A stretch of 64,000 nt of DNA from Halobacillus mangrovi (GCF_002097535.1 NZ_CP020772.1:3038001-3102000); one strand, 5' to 3'; counted from the stretch's first letter, positions 50,751 through 60,020 are shown. Numbers and translations: made by a program. The notes: generated by a model from the letters alone, not told the origin.

Positions 50751-52383
50751 AGCTTGGAAACTTATTAAAGTCATGGTTAAAATGCAGCTCTCCATGGCTG
50801 GAAAGAGCACAAGCGAAAAAGTCGGCTATTTCTTTTTGGCTCTTGTTTTAATTCCATTCGGTTTAATGATTTTATACTCGTTAAACGGCCTTATAGGTGC
50901 TTTATATGAACCTCTTGCTTCTACAGGAAACGAAAACGTTATATTAGGGTTATTCTTCGTTTTTATGGTGTTCATTTTCTTGTTTGTCAGTATTGGATCT
51001 GTTTTAAGCTCTTTTTATTTTGCTGAAGATGTCGAGTCCTTCATTGCTCTTCCCTTTCAGCCTTATCAAATCGTTATAGGTAAATCTGCCGTCCCTTTCT
51101 TATCGCTTTATGGAATAAATACGCTCATCCTGTTACCTACCCTGGTTTTCTATGGTATTCATAGTTCAGCGGGAATTCTCTATTATCTGTTCGCAGGGTT
51201 ATTGTGGCTGCTGACTCCAATTATTCCATTTGTACTTGTATCCATCTTTATTATGTTTTTGATGCGATTCGCTAATCTCTCAAAAAATAAAGACCGGACG
51301 AAAATACTCGTTGGTTTATTAGGATTCGGATTCGCAATCGGAATCAATGTTCTCGTTCGATTAGATTCTGGAGATGCGAATGCCAATTTGACTCAACTTC
51401 TCACAGAACAAAACGGACTACTTGAATTGGCTACAAAATTTTTCCCAACTGCCTATTTTAGTTCTATTGCCCTGACTCAGCCCGGCACCGTTACGGGGGT
51501 CCTTTATTTATTGCTGATGATCGCCTTATCAGTGGTGAGCATCATTGTATTTCTTACGAGTGGACAAAAAATCTACTTTAAAGGAGTATTAGGGCTTACC
51601 GGGGGCAAAAGAAGTACCTTTAAAGAAGAACAGGTTATGAAGAACACGAAACAACGATCCGTTTTGTATAGTTTGTGGATGAAAGAAATGAGAATTATAT
51701 TTCGAACTCCTACTTTTTTCACGCAAATTGTTGTTCAAAGTCTCTTCTTTCCTGTATTTCTTATTATCATTATCCTATTGGACACGAATGGATCAGTCAG
51801 CAGTTTTGGAGGGATGATGGATCAATTCGAAGGGAAAACATTAATTCTTGCTATGTTCGGTTTCACCGTACTTGCATTAGGTATAAATCCTGCTTCTATT
51901 TCTTCTATCTCAAGAGATGGCAAGAGCTGGTTCAATCATCTTTATTTGCCTGTCTCTGCAAAAACCGTACTATTAAGCAAACTTTTAGCTGCTTACGCTC
52001 TCAACCTGCTTTCTCTGATTTTGATTGGAGCCGCAGCTTTGTGGATCATCCAAGTCCCCATCCAACTTTGCATCATTTGGTTATTCCTGTCTTTAGTAAC
52101 GAGCTGGGTAACGAGTATCATCGGCCTCTTGATCGATCTCTATCAACCGAAGTTGAATTGGACCGACGAACGGGAAGTATTCAAAGGCCGATTTATCGGG
52201 CTTTTGGCGATTGCTATAGAAGCTGTCGTGTTTGGATCCGCTATCCTTGCCCTCTGGAACATGGGGCTAAACGGATTATGGACGATCTCAAGTATTTTAT
52301 TAGCTCTTTTGATCCTAATAACGATCGCTTGTCATTTGATCCTGAATAGACTGATTGCACATAAATATTTTACGATTTCTTAA
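50743..52383 (+). CDS. ABC exporter permease, large (two-module) type
   Basis: A 546-residue membrane protein with about 12 hydrophobic segments in two halves separated by a charged loop at about residues 285-310 (TGGKRSTFKEEQVMKNTKQ). This is the layout of large ABC-2-like permeases where one chain replaces a dimer. Start overlaps the ATPase stop (ATGAGTAA). No leader peptide, sensor kinase or immunity gene is adjacent, so the substrate remains open. Confidence 0.88.
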   Translation: MSKAWKLIKVMVKMQLSMAGKSTSEKVGYFFLALVLIPFGLMILYSLNGLIGALYEPLASTGNENVILGLFFVFMVFIFLFVSIGSVLSSFYFAEDVESFIALPFQPYQIVIGKSAVPFLSLYGINTLILLPTLVFYGIHSSAGILYYLFAGLLWLLTPIIPFVLVSIFIMFLMRFANLSKNKDRTKILVGLLGFGFAIGINVLVRLDSGDANANLTQLLTEQNGLLELATKFFPTAYFSSIALTQPGTVTGVLYLLLMIALSVVSIIVFLTSGQKIYFKGVLGLTGGKRSTFKEEQVMKNTKQRSVLYSLWMKEMRIIFRTPTFFTQIVVQSLFFPVFLIIIILLDTNGSVSSFGGMMDQFEGKTLILAMFGFTVLALGINPASISSISRDGKSWFNHLYLPVSAKTVLLSKLLAAYALNLLSLILIGAAALWIIQVPIQLCIIWLFLSLVTSWVTSIIGLLIDLYQPKLNWTDEREVFKGRFIGLLAIAIEAVVFGSAILALWNMGLNGLWTISSILLALLILITIACHLILNRLIAHKYFTIS

Positions 52384-52403
52384 ATAACCTAATCTTCATG
52401 AAT

Positions 52404-52441
52404 AAAGATCGTTGAAAGAGTTGCCACTCTCAACGATCTTT
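52404..52441. terminator. Bidirectional terminator after the ABC exporter
   Basis: Twelve-bp stem AAAGATCGTTGA / TCAACGATCTTT, extended by AGAGT / ACTCT. Confidence 0.88.
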
Positions 52442-52455
52442 TATGTTTTCACTCA

Positions 52456-52662
52456 TTATCCTCCAAAGAAGAAATCAAGAATATTGCTCGCCTTGGAAGC
52501 TTTTTGGTTGTAAAATTCCGAGTATCCGCAATTTTTACAAGACACGACCGTAAACTTATTATTTTGGACATCAAGCATTTTCGATAGCCCTGATCCCGTC
52601 ATCGATACCTCTTTCTGATCGGCATCTGTACTTCCACATTTAATACAACCTTGTTCATTCAT
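52456..52662 (-). CDS. Zinc-ribbon protein (YpzJ-like)
   Basis: A 68-residue protein with CIKC at residues 6-9 and CKNC near 42-45, a four-Cys zinc ribbon, and a hydrophobic tail ILDFFFGG. This fits the small nucleic-acid-binding zinc-ribbon family of bacilli (COG3478-like). GGGAGGAGATT precedes the ATG. Function unknown. Confidence 0.82.
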   Translation of the reverse strand: MNEQGCIKCGSTDADQKEVSMTGSGLSKMLDVQNNKFTVVSCKNCGYSEFYNQKASKASNILDFFFGG

Positions 52663-52735
52663 GAATGAATCTCCTCCCTTTCATTCTCTTCTACCCTGTT
52701 TCTTAGCGGTGTAATTACAATTTTGCACAAAAAAA

Positions 52736-52759
52736 GAAGCGAGCCTTTTCGCTCGCTTC
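52736..52759 (-). terminator. Terminator of the universal stress gene
   Basis: Nine-bp stem GAAGCGAGC / GCTCGCTTC, six-base loop, then seven Ts minus a base on the minus strand. Confidence 0.85.
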
Positions 52760-53179
52760 CTATTTAACGATCATTACAGGGCAGTTTGCTCTTTTGGCTA
52801 CTTTATGACTGACACTTCCAAGAACCATCTCTTGGAGTGTGTTCAGTCCCCTGCTTCCGATAATGACGATATCAAAATTTTCATCGTTCGCATAATTGAC
52901 AATGGTAGGACCAGGTTCTCCATGTTTAATTTCCACACGAAAAGGAACTTGTTTTTCTTCAAGGATCTTTTCAACCGGCTCTAAACGCTCATGCCTGCGC
53001 TGATCAATCAATGATTTATCTCCTTCTGCTAGAACATCAGACTTCGATTGCTCTCCATCTACAACATAGACGATCGTCACTTCTCCATCCCCTTGCAGCA
53101 GAGCTAGCTCTGCTGCACGCTCAGCTGTTCTTAGAGAGTGCTCCGACCCATCTGCGGCTACTAAAATATGTCTATACAT
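52760..53179 (-). CDS. Universal stress protein (UspA family)
   Basis: A 139-residue UspA fold. The start MYRHILVAADGSEHS and the ATP-binding motif GSRGLNTLQEMVLGSVSHKV (G-2x-G-9x-G-S/T) mark an ATP-binding member. The ATG at 53179 follows AGGGGGATC-type purines; the longer frame adds six residues without a better site. Divergent from the SulP gene. Confidence 0.93.
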   Translation of the reverse strand: MYRHILVAADGSEHSLRTAERAAELALLQGDGEVTIVYVVDGEQSKSDVLAEGDKSLIDQRRHERLEPVEKILEEKQVPFRVEIKHGEPGPTIVNYANDENFDIVIIGSRGLNTLQEMVLGSVSHKVAKRANCPVMIVK

Positions 53180-53272
53180 AAGATCCCCCTGTCTCACTAA
53201 TCTCTGCTCATTTTATCATGTTCCCAGCCTTTTATGTAAATATTCTATTAATATTGTTCTTCAATGATAAAA

Positions 53273-53430
53273 AATCTCCATTATGGGATTTTGCATCCTA
53301 TGAGAGCGAATGAGGATGTATATGGAAGTATGTGTCGAATTTATGCGCTTACATGAAGTTATGATTAATGGAGATTGAATGATATAATTTTTTCGTTCTT
53401 GCCGGATTAATAGCACTGTTATGGACAGTG
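53273..53430 (+). promoter_or_regulatory. Leader region of the SulP gene with inverted repeats
   Basis: AATCTCCATTA (53273-53283) and TAATGGAGATT (53366-53376) are an 11-bp inverted pair 82 nt apart around CATCCT / AGGATG. A TATAAT at 53383-53388 may be a -10 box. Just before the gene GCACTGT / ACAGTGC forms a small hairpin at 53412-53430. Regulatory role unproven. Confidence 0.4.
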
Positions 53431-53462
53431 CGTCTCAAAATTCTAAAGAAAGAGGTGCGCAA

Positions 53463-54935
53463 TTGAACACACAAACAATTAAAAAACAATGGTTTGGAAA
53501 CGTAAAAAACGATACGCTCTCAGGCTTGGTTGTCGCTATGGCACTCATCCCTGAGGCGATCGCTTTCTCTATCATCGCTGGAGTCGACCCCATGGTAGGA
53601 TTGTACGCTTCCTTCTGTATCGCCGTTGTCATTGCTTTTATGGGTGGCCGTCCTGGAATGATTTCAGCCGCTACCGGAGCTATGGCAGTCCTTATGGTTA
53701 CTCTTGTCAAAGATCATGGATTAGAGTATTTGCTTGCAGCTACAATCTTGACTGGTATTTTGCAGTTTATCTTAGGAACGCTTAAAATTGGGCAATTTAT
53801 GAAGTTTATTCCGCGATCGGTTATGATCGGGTTTGTTAACGCTCTTGCTATTCTAATTTTTTCATCCCAGCTGGTCCACTTTGAAGGAGCAGGGTTGGCT
53901 ATGTACGCTATGGTTGCAGGGTCACTTGCCATCATCTATATTCTCCCAAGGTTCACTAAAGCTGTCCCTTCTCCGCTCGTAGCCATAATTGTGATGACAA
54001 TCATTGCAATAACTTCAGGCGCCGGTTTAAAGACAGTAGGAGATATGGGTGAACTTTCAAGTACACTACCTATCTTCCTAATTCCTGATATTCCATTGAA
54101 CTTTGAAACCTTGCAAATTATATTTCCAATTTCCCTTGCTCTAGCTTTTGTCGGTCTATTAGAATCCCTGCTTACTGCTCAAATTGTTGATGACATGACA
54201 GATACTGTAAGTGATAAAAATAAAGAAGCGCGCGGCCAAGGAATGGCTAACGTTGTTTCCGGTTTGTTCGGAGGCATGGCTGGCTGTGCTATGATCGGAC
54301 AATCTGTTATCAACGTATCTTCAGGAGGGCGAGGACGCCTTTCAACTTTAGTGGCTGGTATATTCATGATGCTATTGATTATCGTGTTTAACGACTTGCT
54401 CGTACAAATTCCAATGGCCGTTCTTGTTGGTGTCATGATTATGGTATCCATTGGTACATTTGACTGGAGTTCATTGACAAGGTTCAACCGAACCCCAATC
54501 TCTGATTCTGTTGTCATGGTTGTCACTGTAGCAACTGTTGTGAAAACACACGACCTATCCAAAGGTGTACTGGCCGGAGTCATTTTGAGTGCGATTTTCT
54601 TCGTAGCCAAGATTTCAAAAATTCATGTAGAAGAAGCCTATGAAAAGAGCACGATGAAAATGGTCTACAAAGTGAGCGGTCAAGTATTCTTCGCTTCCAC
54701 CGATAACTTATTGAAGCATTTCGATTACTCTATTGAGGCTAAAAAAGTTGAAATCGACTTTACCAATGCTCATGTGTGGGATGATTCAGCAGTAGCTGCT
54801 ATTGATAAACTTGTATTAAAATATAGAGAGAATGAGATCGACGTTCAGGTAGTAGGATTGAACAAAGACAGTTCACAGCTGGTCAAGCGCCTTGCTGTAC
54901 ACAACAAACCTAACGCATCTGTTTCTAATCACTAG
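53463..54935 (+). CDS. SulP family anion transporter with STAS domain
   Basis: A 490-residue permease with about 11 hydrophobic segments up to residue 395, then a C-terminal STAS domain ([39 protein letters not shown]). SulP proteins take up sulfate, bicarbonate or dicarboxylates; marine and halophilic members include bicarbonate transporters, so sulfate should not be assumed. A TTG at 53463 is chosen after AAAGAGGTG; an upstream ATG at 53421 lies inside a hairpin with no site. Confidence 0.9.
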   Translation: MNTQTIKKQWFGNVKNDTLSGLVVAMALIPEAIAFSIIAGVDPMVGLYASFCIAVVIAFMGGRPGMISAATGAMAVLMVTLVKDHGLEYLLAATILTGILQFILGTLKIGQFMKFIPRSVMIGFVNALAILIFSSQLVHFEGAGLAMYAMVAGSLAIIYILPRFTKAVPSPLVAIIVMTIIAITSGAGLKTVGDMGELSSTLPIFLIPDIPLNFETLQIIFPISLALAFVGLLESLLTAQIVDDMTDTVSDKNKEARGQGMANVVSGLFGGMAGCAMIGQSVINVSSGGRGRLSTLVAGIFMMLLIIVFNDLLVQIPMAVLVGVMIMVSIGTFDWSSLTRFNRTPISDSVVMVVTVATVVKTHDLSKGVLAGVILSAIFFVAKISKIHVEEAYEKSTMKMVYKVSGQVFFASTDNLLKHFDYSIEAKKVEIDFTNAHVWDDSAVAAIDKLVLKYRENEIDVQVVGLNKDSSQLVKRLAVHNKPNASVSNH

Positions 54936-54964
54936 AAACGGGTCGTTTGGCAGACTACTTCTTA

Positions 54965-55002
54965 AAAAAGGAGTGATTCCTTAATAGGAATCACTCCTTT
55001 TT
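54965..55002. terminator. Bidirectional terminator after the SulP gene
   Basis: Sixteen-bp perfect stem AAAAAGGAGTGATTCC / GGAATCACTCCTTTTT, loop TTAATA. Confidence 0.93.
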
Positions 55003-55008
55003 GTTATT

Positions 55009-55608
55009 TCAAGCACTATCATTTTGATCATCCGTTAACCTATTTAATTGGCTATCCGTATTCACATATTTTTCATACCACTCTTCTCTCAGAATACTAT
55101 AAACACAGGAGTCACGCCATTCACCCTTCACTAACAAATCCTGCCTAAGTACGCCCTCTTTTACCATTCCGATTTTCTCAAGAACTTTAATAGAGGCTTT
55201 GTTTTCTGGACTACAGGTTGCTGCAACCCTGTGAAGTTCGCACTTTTCAAAGCTATGTTTCATGATGAGTAAAGCTGCGTCCGTCGCCAATCCTTTACCC
55301 CAATGCCCCGAGTGAATGATGAAACCGATCTCACCTACTCCGTCCCAATCACGAATATTCATTTCAATATTGCCTACTATTTGATTTGATTCTTTTTCTA
55401 CAATCGCAAACACATATCGACTGCGATGCCTTTTTTGTCTATCTCTCATCGCTTGATTTACGAAAAATTTGGAGTCGTCTTCATTGTTCGGACCCCATGG
55501 TTGAAATTTGCACGCTTCTTCATCGGAAGCAATTTCATGTAGAGGTGCCCAGTCGTCGGGAGCAATTTCTCTTAAGAAAATTCTCTCATTTTCTTCCAAA
55601 ATTTCCAT
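55009..55608 (-). CDS. GNAT acetyltransferase, RimJ/RimL-like
   Basis: A 199-residue acetyltransferase of the RimJ/L subgroup: ENERIFLREIAPDDW at the start, IGFIIHSGHWGKGLATDAALLIMKHSFE with motif A, and CSPENKASIKVLEKIGMVKEGVLRQ. These modify N-termini of ribosomal proteins or other amines; the acceptor here is unknown. A GGGGTTTAC site precedes the ATG. Confidence 0.88.
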   Translation of the reverse strand: MEILEENERIFLREIAPDDWAPLHEIASDEEACKFQPWGPNNEDDSKFFVNQAMRDRQKRHRSRYVFAIVEKESNQIVGNIEMNIRDWDGVGEIGFIIHSGHWGKGLATDAALLIMKHSFEKCELHRVAATCSPENKASIKVLEKIGMVKEGVLRQDLLVKGEWRDSCVYSILREEWYEKYVNTDSQLNRLTDDQNDSA

Positions 55609-55656
55609 GTAAACCCCACCCTAAGTTTAAATTATGCAGTTTCAAGAATCTATGGG

Positions 55657-55929
55657 TTACTTATATTGGTGAAAGGTTTCGATCCATGTAAAAGGGGATT
55701 CTTTAACCATATAGGTCTTCACACCCTGGTTCGTGTGGAGGTACAGCAATCCAGATTCACCAGAGAATTTCTTAAATGAAACATCAAATATATTCTCCAT
55801 TGAAATGGATTCCGAAGGTGTCACCACTTGATCTTCATACAAATCTATCGAGGAGTTCTCTTCTACATAGAATTGTTGATTGTCTTCAATGGTTCTTGTC
55901 TTCCAAACGATCGGTTGAGAACATAACAA
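55657..55929 (-). CDS. Hypothetical protein
   Basis: A 90-residue soluble protein that I do not recognise. It is rich in beta-type alternation and resembles a small PH-like or immunity-type fold (NIFDVSFKKFSGESGLLYLHTNQGVKTYMV). AAAGGAGG lies 11 nt before a TTG start at 55929; the spacing is long but no better start exists. It is convergent with nothing and may be transcribed with the GNAT gene downstream. Confidence 0.6.
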   Translation of the reverse strand: MLCSQPIVWKTRTIEDNQQFYVEENSSIDLYEDQVVTPSESISMENIFDVSFKKFSGESGLLYLHTNQGVKTYMVKESPFTWIETFHQYK

Positions 55930-56119
55930 AAAAACCGTTCCTCCTTTTCACATCTGTATATACTCCATTATACCTGATTTCCCATACACCTGTCTTCTTA
56001 TGTCAACTATTGTTAGTTTTTATCAAAACTCTAACCTTTATGACTTTCTTTCCAATTCTATTTGTATTAGGATGGTAAAGGTGATTTTGCACAAGATAAG
56101 AACAACTGGAGGAACACTC

Positions 56120-56980
56120 ATGAGCAATAGAAATAAAGGAATTATTCTACTATTAATATCAGCATTCGGTTTTTCAATGATGGCTGCACTCGTTAAGCTT
56201 TCCGGCGATCTTCCTACGGTACAGAAAACCTTATTCCGAAATCTTGTGTCTGCAATCATCGCATTTTGGTTTGTTATATATAATAAGGAACGGCTATTCG
56301 GAAAAAAAGAGAACCAGATCCTGCTGCTCTCACGGTCATCGCTTGGTACGATTGGAATGGTATTATTTTTCTATGCCATCGATAACCTCGTGTTGTCCGA
56401 TGCAGATATGTTGAATAAGCTTAGCCCCTTCTTGCTAATTATATTTTCAGCTATATTCTTAAAAGAGAAGGCACGAACATACCAGATCGTATCCATCATC
56501 ATCGCATTTGTTGGAACACTGTTTATTATTAAACCGGCTTTTTCTTTAGAGTTTATCCCATATATGGCCGGTGTATTTTCTGCGGTTTTTGCTGCAGGGG
56601 CCTATACACTCCTGCGTGTTTTAGGGGATAAAGAGAAATTTTACACCATTGTGTTTTACTTTTCATTTTTTACAACGATTACGCTTCTTCCGTTTACCAT
56701 CGCCTTTTATGAACCGATGACGCTTAAGCAGTGGATTTACTTGCTCTCTGCTGGTGCATTCGCAACTTTAGGTCAATTCGGTTTAACCATTGCCTATAAA
56801 TTCGCACCAGCAAGAGAAATATCTATATTCTTTTATTCCACAGTCGTGTACTCAGCTCTTATCAGTATCCTTCTATTTGGACAAGTGCCTGACCTATTAA
56901 GTGTACTCGGCTATATTACGATCTTCGGCGCTTCTTTTTACATGTTCCTCAGGAACAACAAGGAAGCGACCAATTTATAG
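56120..56980 (+). CDS. EamA/DMT family transporter
   Basis: A 286-residue permease with ten hydrophobic segments in two EamA repeats: NKGIILLLISAFGFSMMAALVK at the start and the second beginning near residue 145 (YMAGVFSAVFAAGAYTLLRVL). Typical of drug/metabolite exporters, such as amino-acid or nucleotide-precursor efflux. The ATG at 56120 follows GGAGGA; a 40-codon upstream extension lacks a site. Confidence 0.9.
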   Translation: MSNRNKGIILLLISAFGFSMMAALVKLSGDLPTVQKTLFRNLVSAIIAFWFVIYNKERLFGKKENQILLLSRSSLGTIGMVLFFYAIDNLVLSDADMLNKLSPFLLIIFSAIFLKEKARTYQIVSIIIAFVGTLFIIKPAFSLEFIPYMAGVFSAVFAAGAYTLLRVLGDKEKFYTIVFYFSFFTTITLLPFTIAFYEPMTLKQWIYLLSAGAFATLGQFGLTIAYKFAPAREISIFFYSTVVYSALISILLFGQVPDLLSVLGYITIFGASFYMFLRNNKEATNL

Positions 56981-56981
56981 A

Positions 56982-57010
56982 GAAAAGCGACCCAATTAGG
57001 GTCGCTTTTC
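56982..57010. terminator. Bidirectional terminator between the EamA and ABC-F genes
   Basis: Twelve-bp perfect stem GAAAAGCGACCC / GGGTCGCTTTTC, five-base loop; T-rich on both strands. Confidence 0.9.
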
Positions 57011-58588
57011 TTATTTTTTCAGCTCCTGCAGTTTCTTCAAAACTTCCTGATATTCTCTTTCTAGTACCTGTTGATCATCACTTGAAGCCGGTATGCTCAA
57101 ACGGCTGATTAACTCTGTCATTCTCGTTTCCAACGCCATACGATCATAGCTATCTTCATCAACAGTTTCCGATTTTTGACGACTTTCTTCCCACTCGTCC
57201 CACGTTCCCTCAAAAGCCACGATCTTTTGATCTTGAATCATCCATAAATGATCAGCCGTGCGAGAGACGAATGTACGGTCATGGGTAACAAACAATAAGC
57301 TACCAGGATATTCATTAACTAATTGTTCCAGCGCATCAATCGCCTCAGCATCCAGATGGTTTGTCGGTTCATCAAGGATAAGCAGCTGATGTTCGCTGAC
57401 AAGTAATCGGGCTAATGCTAATTTAACGCGCTCTCCACCACTCAAAGCTGCGATTCGTTTATTCATATCGTCCTCAAAGAAACGCAGTCGTGCTAATACA
57501 ATACGTACCTTTGACTCCTCGAGCCGGCTTTCTTGTTTAGCATACTCCAAAACCGTTACTTCCTCTGGCATCTCCTCTAACTTCTGATTAAAGTAGCCTA
57601 TTGAAACTCCGTTTGGAAAAAGGTCGTTTTTCCTATCAAGCAACTCATTAATAAACGTTGATTTTCCTGCGCCATTACGACCGATCAGTGCTGTTTTTTT
57701 ACCTGTCAATAAGGATAGACGATTAACATGGAAAAGGCGCTGGTTAGAGACCTTCACTTCAAAATCTTTTAGCTGAAGGAGAAAGCGGCCGCGATAAGGA
57801 GTGAAATGATCGAATTCCATTTTCACTTGATCCCATTCAAAAGGTTTCTCCACTTTTTGTAAACGGTCTAACCGCCTTTCAAGAGTTTTGCTAACTCTCT
57901 CCACTTTCTTCTGTTTACCTGCAGCTTTATTCTTTCCAAGCTGCCATTCAGAATTCCCCATTCGTTTCGGCGGCTTTCTCATTCCCTTTGATTGTGTACG
58001 TTTTTGCCGAATCCGGTCTTCCATCCGTCTTTTTTCTTTAATATATTTTTCATGCTCTTGATACTGCTGATCACGCTCTAATGCTTTTTGTTCTTCATAA
58101 AAAGAATAGGTGCCATTGTATTCTTTCAAATGGCTATCCTCAAGCTCCCAAATCTTATCACAAACTTGATCAAGCAGCATGCGGTCATGAGCGACAACAA
58201 TCAGAGCACCTTGATGGCTTTTCAAGCGCTCTTCAAGTTTCTCAATATGATCCCAATCCAAATTATTGGTAGGTTCATCCAGGAACAACAGCTTGTTTTT
58301 ACGCTCAAACAAATCCTCCAACTTGGCAAGCGTCTGCTCTCCCCCGCTCTTTCTCTCTGCCTTATTTGATTCATTCAACTGCTTCAACCATCCAAATGAA
58401 GCATGCCACTCGACTTGAGGAAGGACGTCAAGTTCACCCATTAAATAACGGATTAACAATGATTTTCCTTGACCATTTTTACCAACAAGCCCAATTCTTT
58501 CTCCCTCATGAATTGTCAACTCTTTAATATCCAACAGCTTTCGTGTACCAATGGAATAAGCAATATTTTGCGCCTTCATATAAAGCAT
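57011..58588 (-). CDS. ABC-F ribosomal protection protein (VmlR/Vga-like)
   Basis: A 525-residue soluble protein with two ABC domains and no membrane span. First Walker A GKNGQGKSL, signature KSGGEQ, Walker B LLFLDEPTNNLD; second GRNGAGKST, LSGGERVKL, LLILDEPTNHLD. Between them lies a long basic linker (about residues 190-270) that reaches the ribosomal peptidyl-transferase centre in this group. Relatives protect against lincosamides, streptogramin A and pleuromutilins. The ATG at 58588 has AGGGAGG 7 nt upstream; that site is inside an attenuator hairpin, and an in-frame upstream ATG begins within the leader. Housekeeping EttA-like roles are less likely given the leader. Confidence 0.9.
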   Translation of the reverse strand: MLYMKAQNIAYSIGTRKLLDIKELTIHEGERIGLVGKNGQGKSLLIRYLMGELDVLPQVEWHASFGWLKQLNESNKAERKSGGEQTLAKLEDLFERKNKLLFLDEPTNNLDWDHIEKLEERLKSHQGALIVVAHDRMLLDQVCDKIWELEDSHLKEYNGTYSFYEEQKALERDQQYQEHEKYIKEKRRMEDRIRQKRTQSKGMRKPPKRMGNSEWQLGKNKAAGKQKKVERVSKTLERRLDRLQKVEKPFEWDQVKMEFDHFTPYRGRFLLQLKDFEVKVSNQRLFHVNRLSLLTGKKTALIGRNGAGKSTFINELLDRKNDLFPNGVSIGYFNQKLEEMPEEVTVLEYAKQESRLEESKVRIVLARLRFFEDDMNKRIAALSGGERVKLALARLLVSEHQLLILDEPTNHLDAEAIDALEQLVNEYPGSLLFVTHDRTFVSRTADHLWMIQDQKIVAFEGTWDEWEESRQKSETVDEDSYDRMALETRMTELISRLSIPASSDDQQVLEREYQEVLKKLQELKK

Positions 58589-58618
58589 AAAAAAACCTCC
58601 CTGTTCGCCCCAGAGAGG
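58589..58618 (-). terminator. Attenuator hairpin directly before the ABC-F gene
   Basis: Minus strand CCTCTCTG pairs with CAGGGAGG (one G-U), loop GGGCGAA, followed by seven Ts that touch the ATG. The 3' arm contains the ribosome-binding site, so the hairpin can stop transcription and block translation. CTCCCT at 58661-58666 could pair with the same arm as an antiterminator. Confidence 0.8.
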
Positions 58619-58671
58619 AATGGTCCTGTTCATAGCAAAATAACCCCATGTACGTCGTAAAGGGAGTAATC

Positions 58672-58779
58672 AAGCAATGAAGTCTACGGTCAAAGATAGA
58701 CAGACCAATCCTGTATAACTGGAACGAGTAATGTGATATTTAGATACTCGCAGCAAACAGAATTAGTACTTCATTGCTT
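58672..58779 (-). promoter_or_regulatory. Leader stem of the ABC-F gene
   Basis: AAGCAATGAAGT and ACTTCATTGCTT form a perfect 12-bp inverted repeat (58672-58683 and 58768-58779) enclosing 84 nt. It overlaps the leader open frame, so ribosome position could open the stem. Confidence 0.7.
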
Positions 58780-58804
58780 TAAACGTCAGTCCCTTCTTTT
58801 TCAT
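58763..58804 (-). CDS. Candidate leader peptide of the ABC-F gene
   Basis: The frame MKKKGLTFKAMKY then stop, 13 residues, begins about 2 nt from the predicted transcript start, so it would be leaderless. An internal ATG gives a three-residue MKY frame behind AAGAAGGGA. Stalling on such short frames by ribosome-targeting drugs is the known trigger for related leaders. Coding status is inference. Confidence 0.4.
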   Translation of the reverse strand: MKKKGLTFKAMKY

Positions 58805-58812
58805 CTAAATGT

Positions 58813-58842
58813 ATTATATGATGAAAACGGTACCGTAAGCAA
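58813..58842 (-). promoter_or_regulatory. SigA promoter of the ABC-F leader
   Basis: Minus strand TTGCTT (58842-58837), 18-bp spacer, TATAAT (58818-58813); start about 58806, giving a leader of about 218 nt. Confidence 0.7.
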
Positions 58843-58866
58843 GAAAAAGATGGAAGGTGAAGGAAA

Positions 58867-59400
58867 ATGGGCAAAGTGGTCTTATATATTGCACAAAGCT
58901 TAGACGGATATATAGCGAGAGAAAATGGTGACATTGACTGGCTATGGGACGATCGAGACTATGGGTACGATGATTTTATTAACACGATAGATACGGTCAT
59001 TCTAGGAAGAAAAACTTATGAACAACTATTTGAATTGACTGATGAGTTTCCTTACCATTCAAAGGACGTTTACGTAGTCAGTGAAACAATGGAAGGACAC
59101 GACGACTACGCAACATTTGTCCAGCCTGAGCAAATCACACCTCTTATTAACGTGTTAAGAACAGATCAAAACAAAAACATTTGGATCGTTGGCGGAAGTA
59201 TGCTGATTGAGGATTTTATCCGGATGGGGTTGATCGATGAGTATCATATAGCTATTCAGCCTGTACTGATCGGCAGTGGAATAAGACTATTCAAATCTAA
59301 TGAACATCAGGAGGAGCTAGATTTCATCGATTACCACCGGTTTGATGATGGAATGCTTATGCTCACCTACCGCCGCAAAGAAAAGGAGAGGAAAAATTGA
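58867..59400 (+). CDS. Dihydrofolate reductase-like protein (RibD C-terminal family)
   Basis: A 177-residue Rossmann-type protein: VLYIAQSLDGYIARENGDIDWL, VILGRKTYEQL and IWIVGGSMLIEDFIRMGLIDEYHIAIQPVLIGSG are typical of the YyaP/RibD-C group, which resembles DHFR but whose reaction is often unknown. GAAGGTGAAGG precedes the ATG. Its stop overlaps the methyltransferase start by 4 bp, so the two are coupled. Divergent from the ABC-F leader promoter. Confidence 0.9.
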   Translation: MGKVVLYIAQSLDGYIARENGDIDWLWDDRDYGYDDFINTIDTVILGRKTYEQLFELTDEFPYHSKDVYVVSETMEGHDDYATFVQPEQITPLINVLRTDQNKNIWIVGGSMLIEDFIRMGLIDEYHIAIQPVLIGSGIRLFKSNEHQEELDFIDYHRFDDGMLMLTYRRKEKERKN

Positions 59401-60020
59401 TTGAACAAAAATTAAAACAGCAATTAGCTGAAGCTTATAATGCACACTCTCTAAACAGAAATGAATCAGAGATACAAGACTGGAAGTTGTACGAACGCGC
59501 TTCCTTTTTGCATCGATTGACTCGTACATATAAGAAAAAATTACTTGAAATTGGCGCAGGGCCAGGTAAGGACAGCCTCTTTTTCCAAGAAGCAGGCTTA
59601 CATGTCCAGGCTACAGACTTGTCCCCAGAAATGGTGGAACATTGTAGAGAAAAAGGACTTCAGGCAGAGGTGATGAGTTTCGATCAGCTTACTTTCCAAG
59701 AGGAGACATTTGACGCCGTGTGGGCGCTCAACTGTCTGCTTCATGTCCCTAAAGATCAACTTGAAGGTGTTTTGATGGGAATCAAACGGATTATGAAACC
59801 TGGCGGGCTGTTTTACATGGGGGTTTACGGAGGAATCGATCAAGAAGGTGTATGGGATAAGGATTTTCACCATCCGAAGCGATTCTTTTCCTTCTACAAG
59901 GATGAGTTTCTTGAAAGTATTTTAACGAAACATTTTCACCTGGAAGCTTTCCATAAAGTCCCACAGCCATCAGCCAAAAATGGACCGACGCATTTCCAAG
60001 GATTCATACTAAAAAAATGA
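59397..60020 (+). CDS. Class I SAM-dependent methyltransferase
   Basis: A 207-residue methyltransferase. Motif I LLEIGAGPGKDSLFF (about residues 44-58) binds SAM; motif II/III is VQATDLSPEMVEHCREKG, and the post-motif is FDAVWALNCLLHVP. A TTG start overlaps the upstream stop (TTGA) and follows AAAGGAGAGG. Substrate unknown, small-molecule type. Coupling with the DHFR-like gene suggests a shared pathway or joint resistance role, inference only. Confidence 0.88.
   Translation: MIEQKLKQQLAEAYNAHSLNRNESEIQDWKLYERASFLHRLTRTYKKKLLEIGAGPGKDSLFFQEAGLHVQATDLSPEMVEHCREKGLQAEVMSFDQLTFQEETFDAVWALNCLLHVPKDQLEGVLMGIKRIMKPGGLFYMGVYGGIDQEGVWDKDFHHPKRFFSFYKDEFLESILTKHFHLEAFHKVPQPSAKNGPTHFQGFILKK

Noticed and set aside
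51675..52349. 224-codon plus-strand open frame
   Set aside because: It is the +1 frame inside the ABC permease gene, which has clear membrane spans and a coupled start.
55930..56119. A 40-residue N-terminal extension of the EamA transporter from 56000
   Set aside because: No ribosome-binding site and no family counterpart; the ATG at 56120 after GGAGGA fits the family start.
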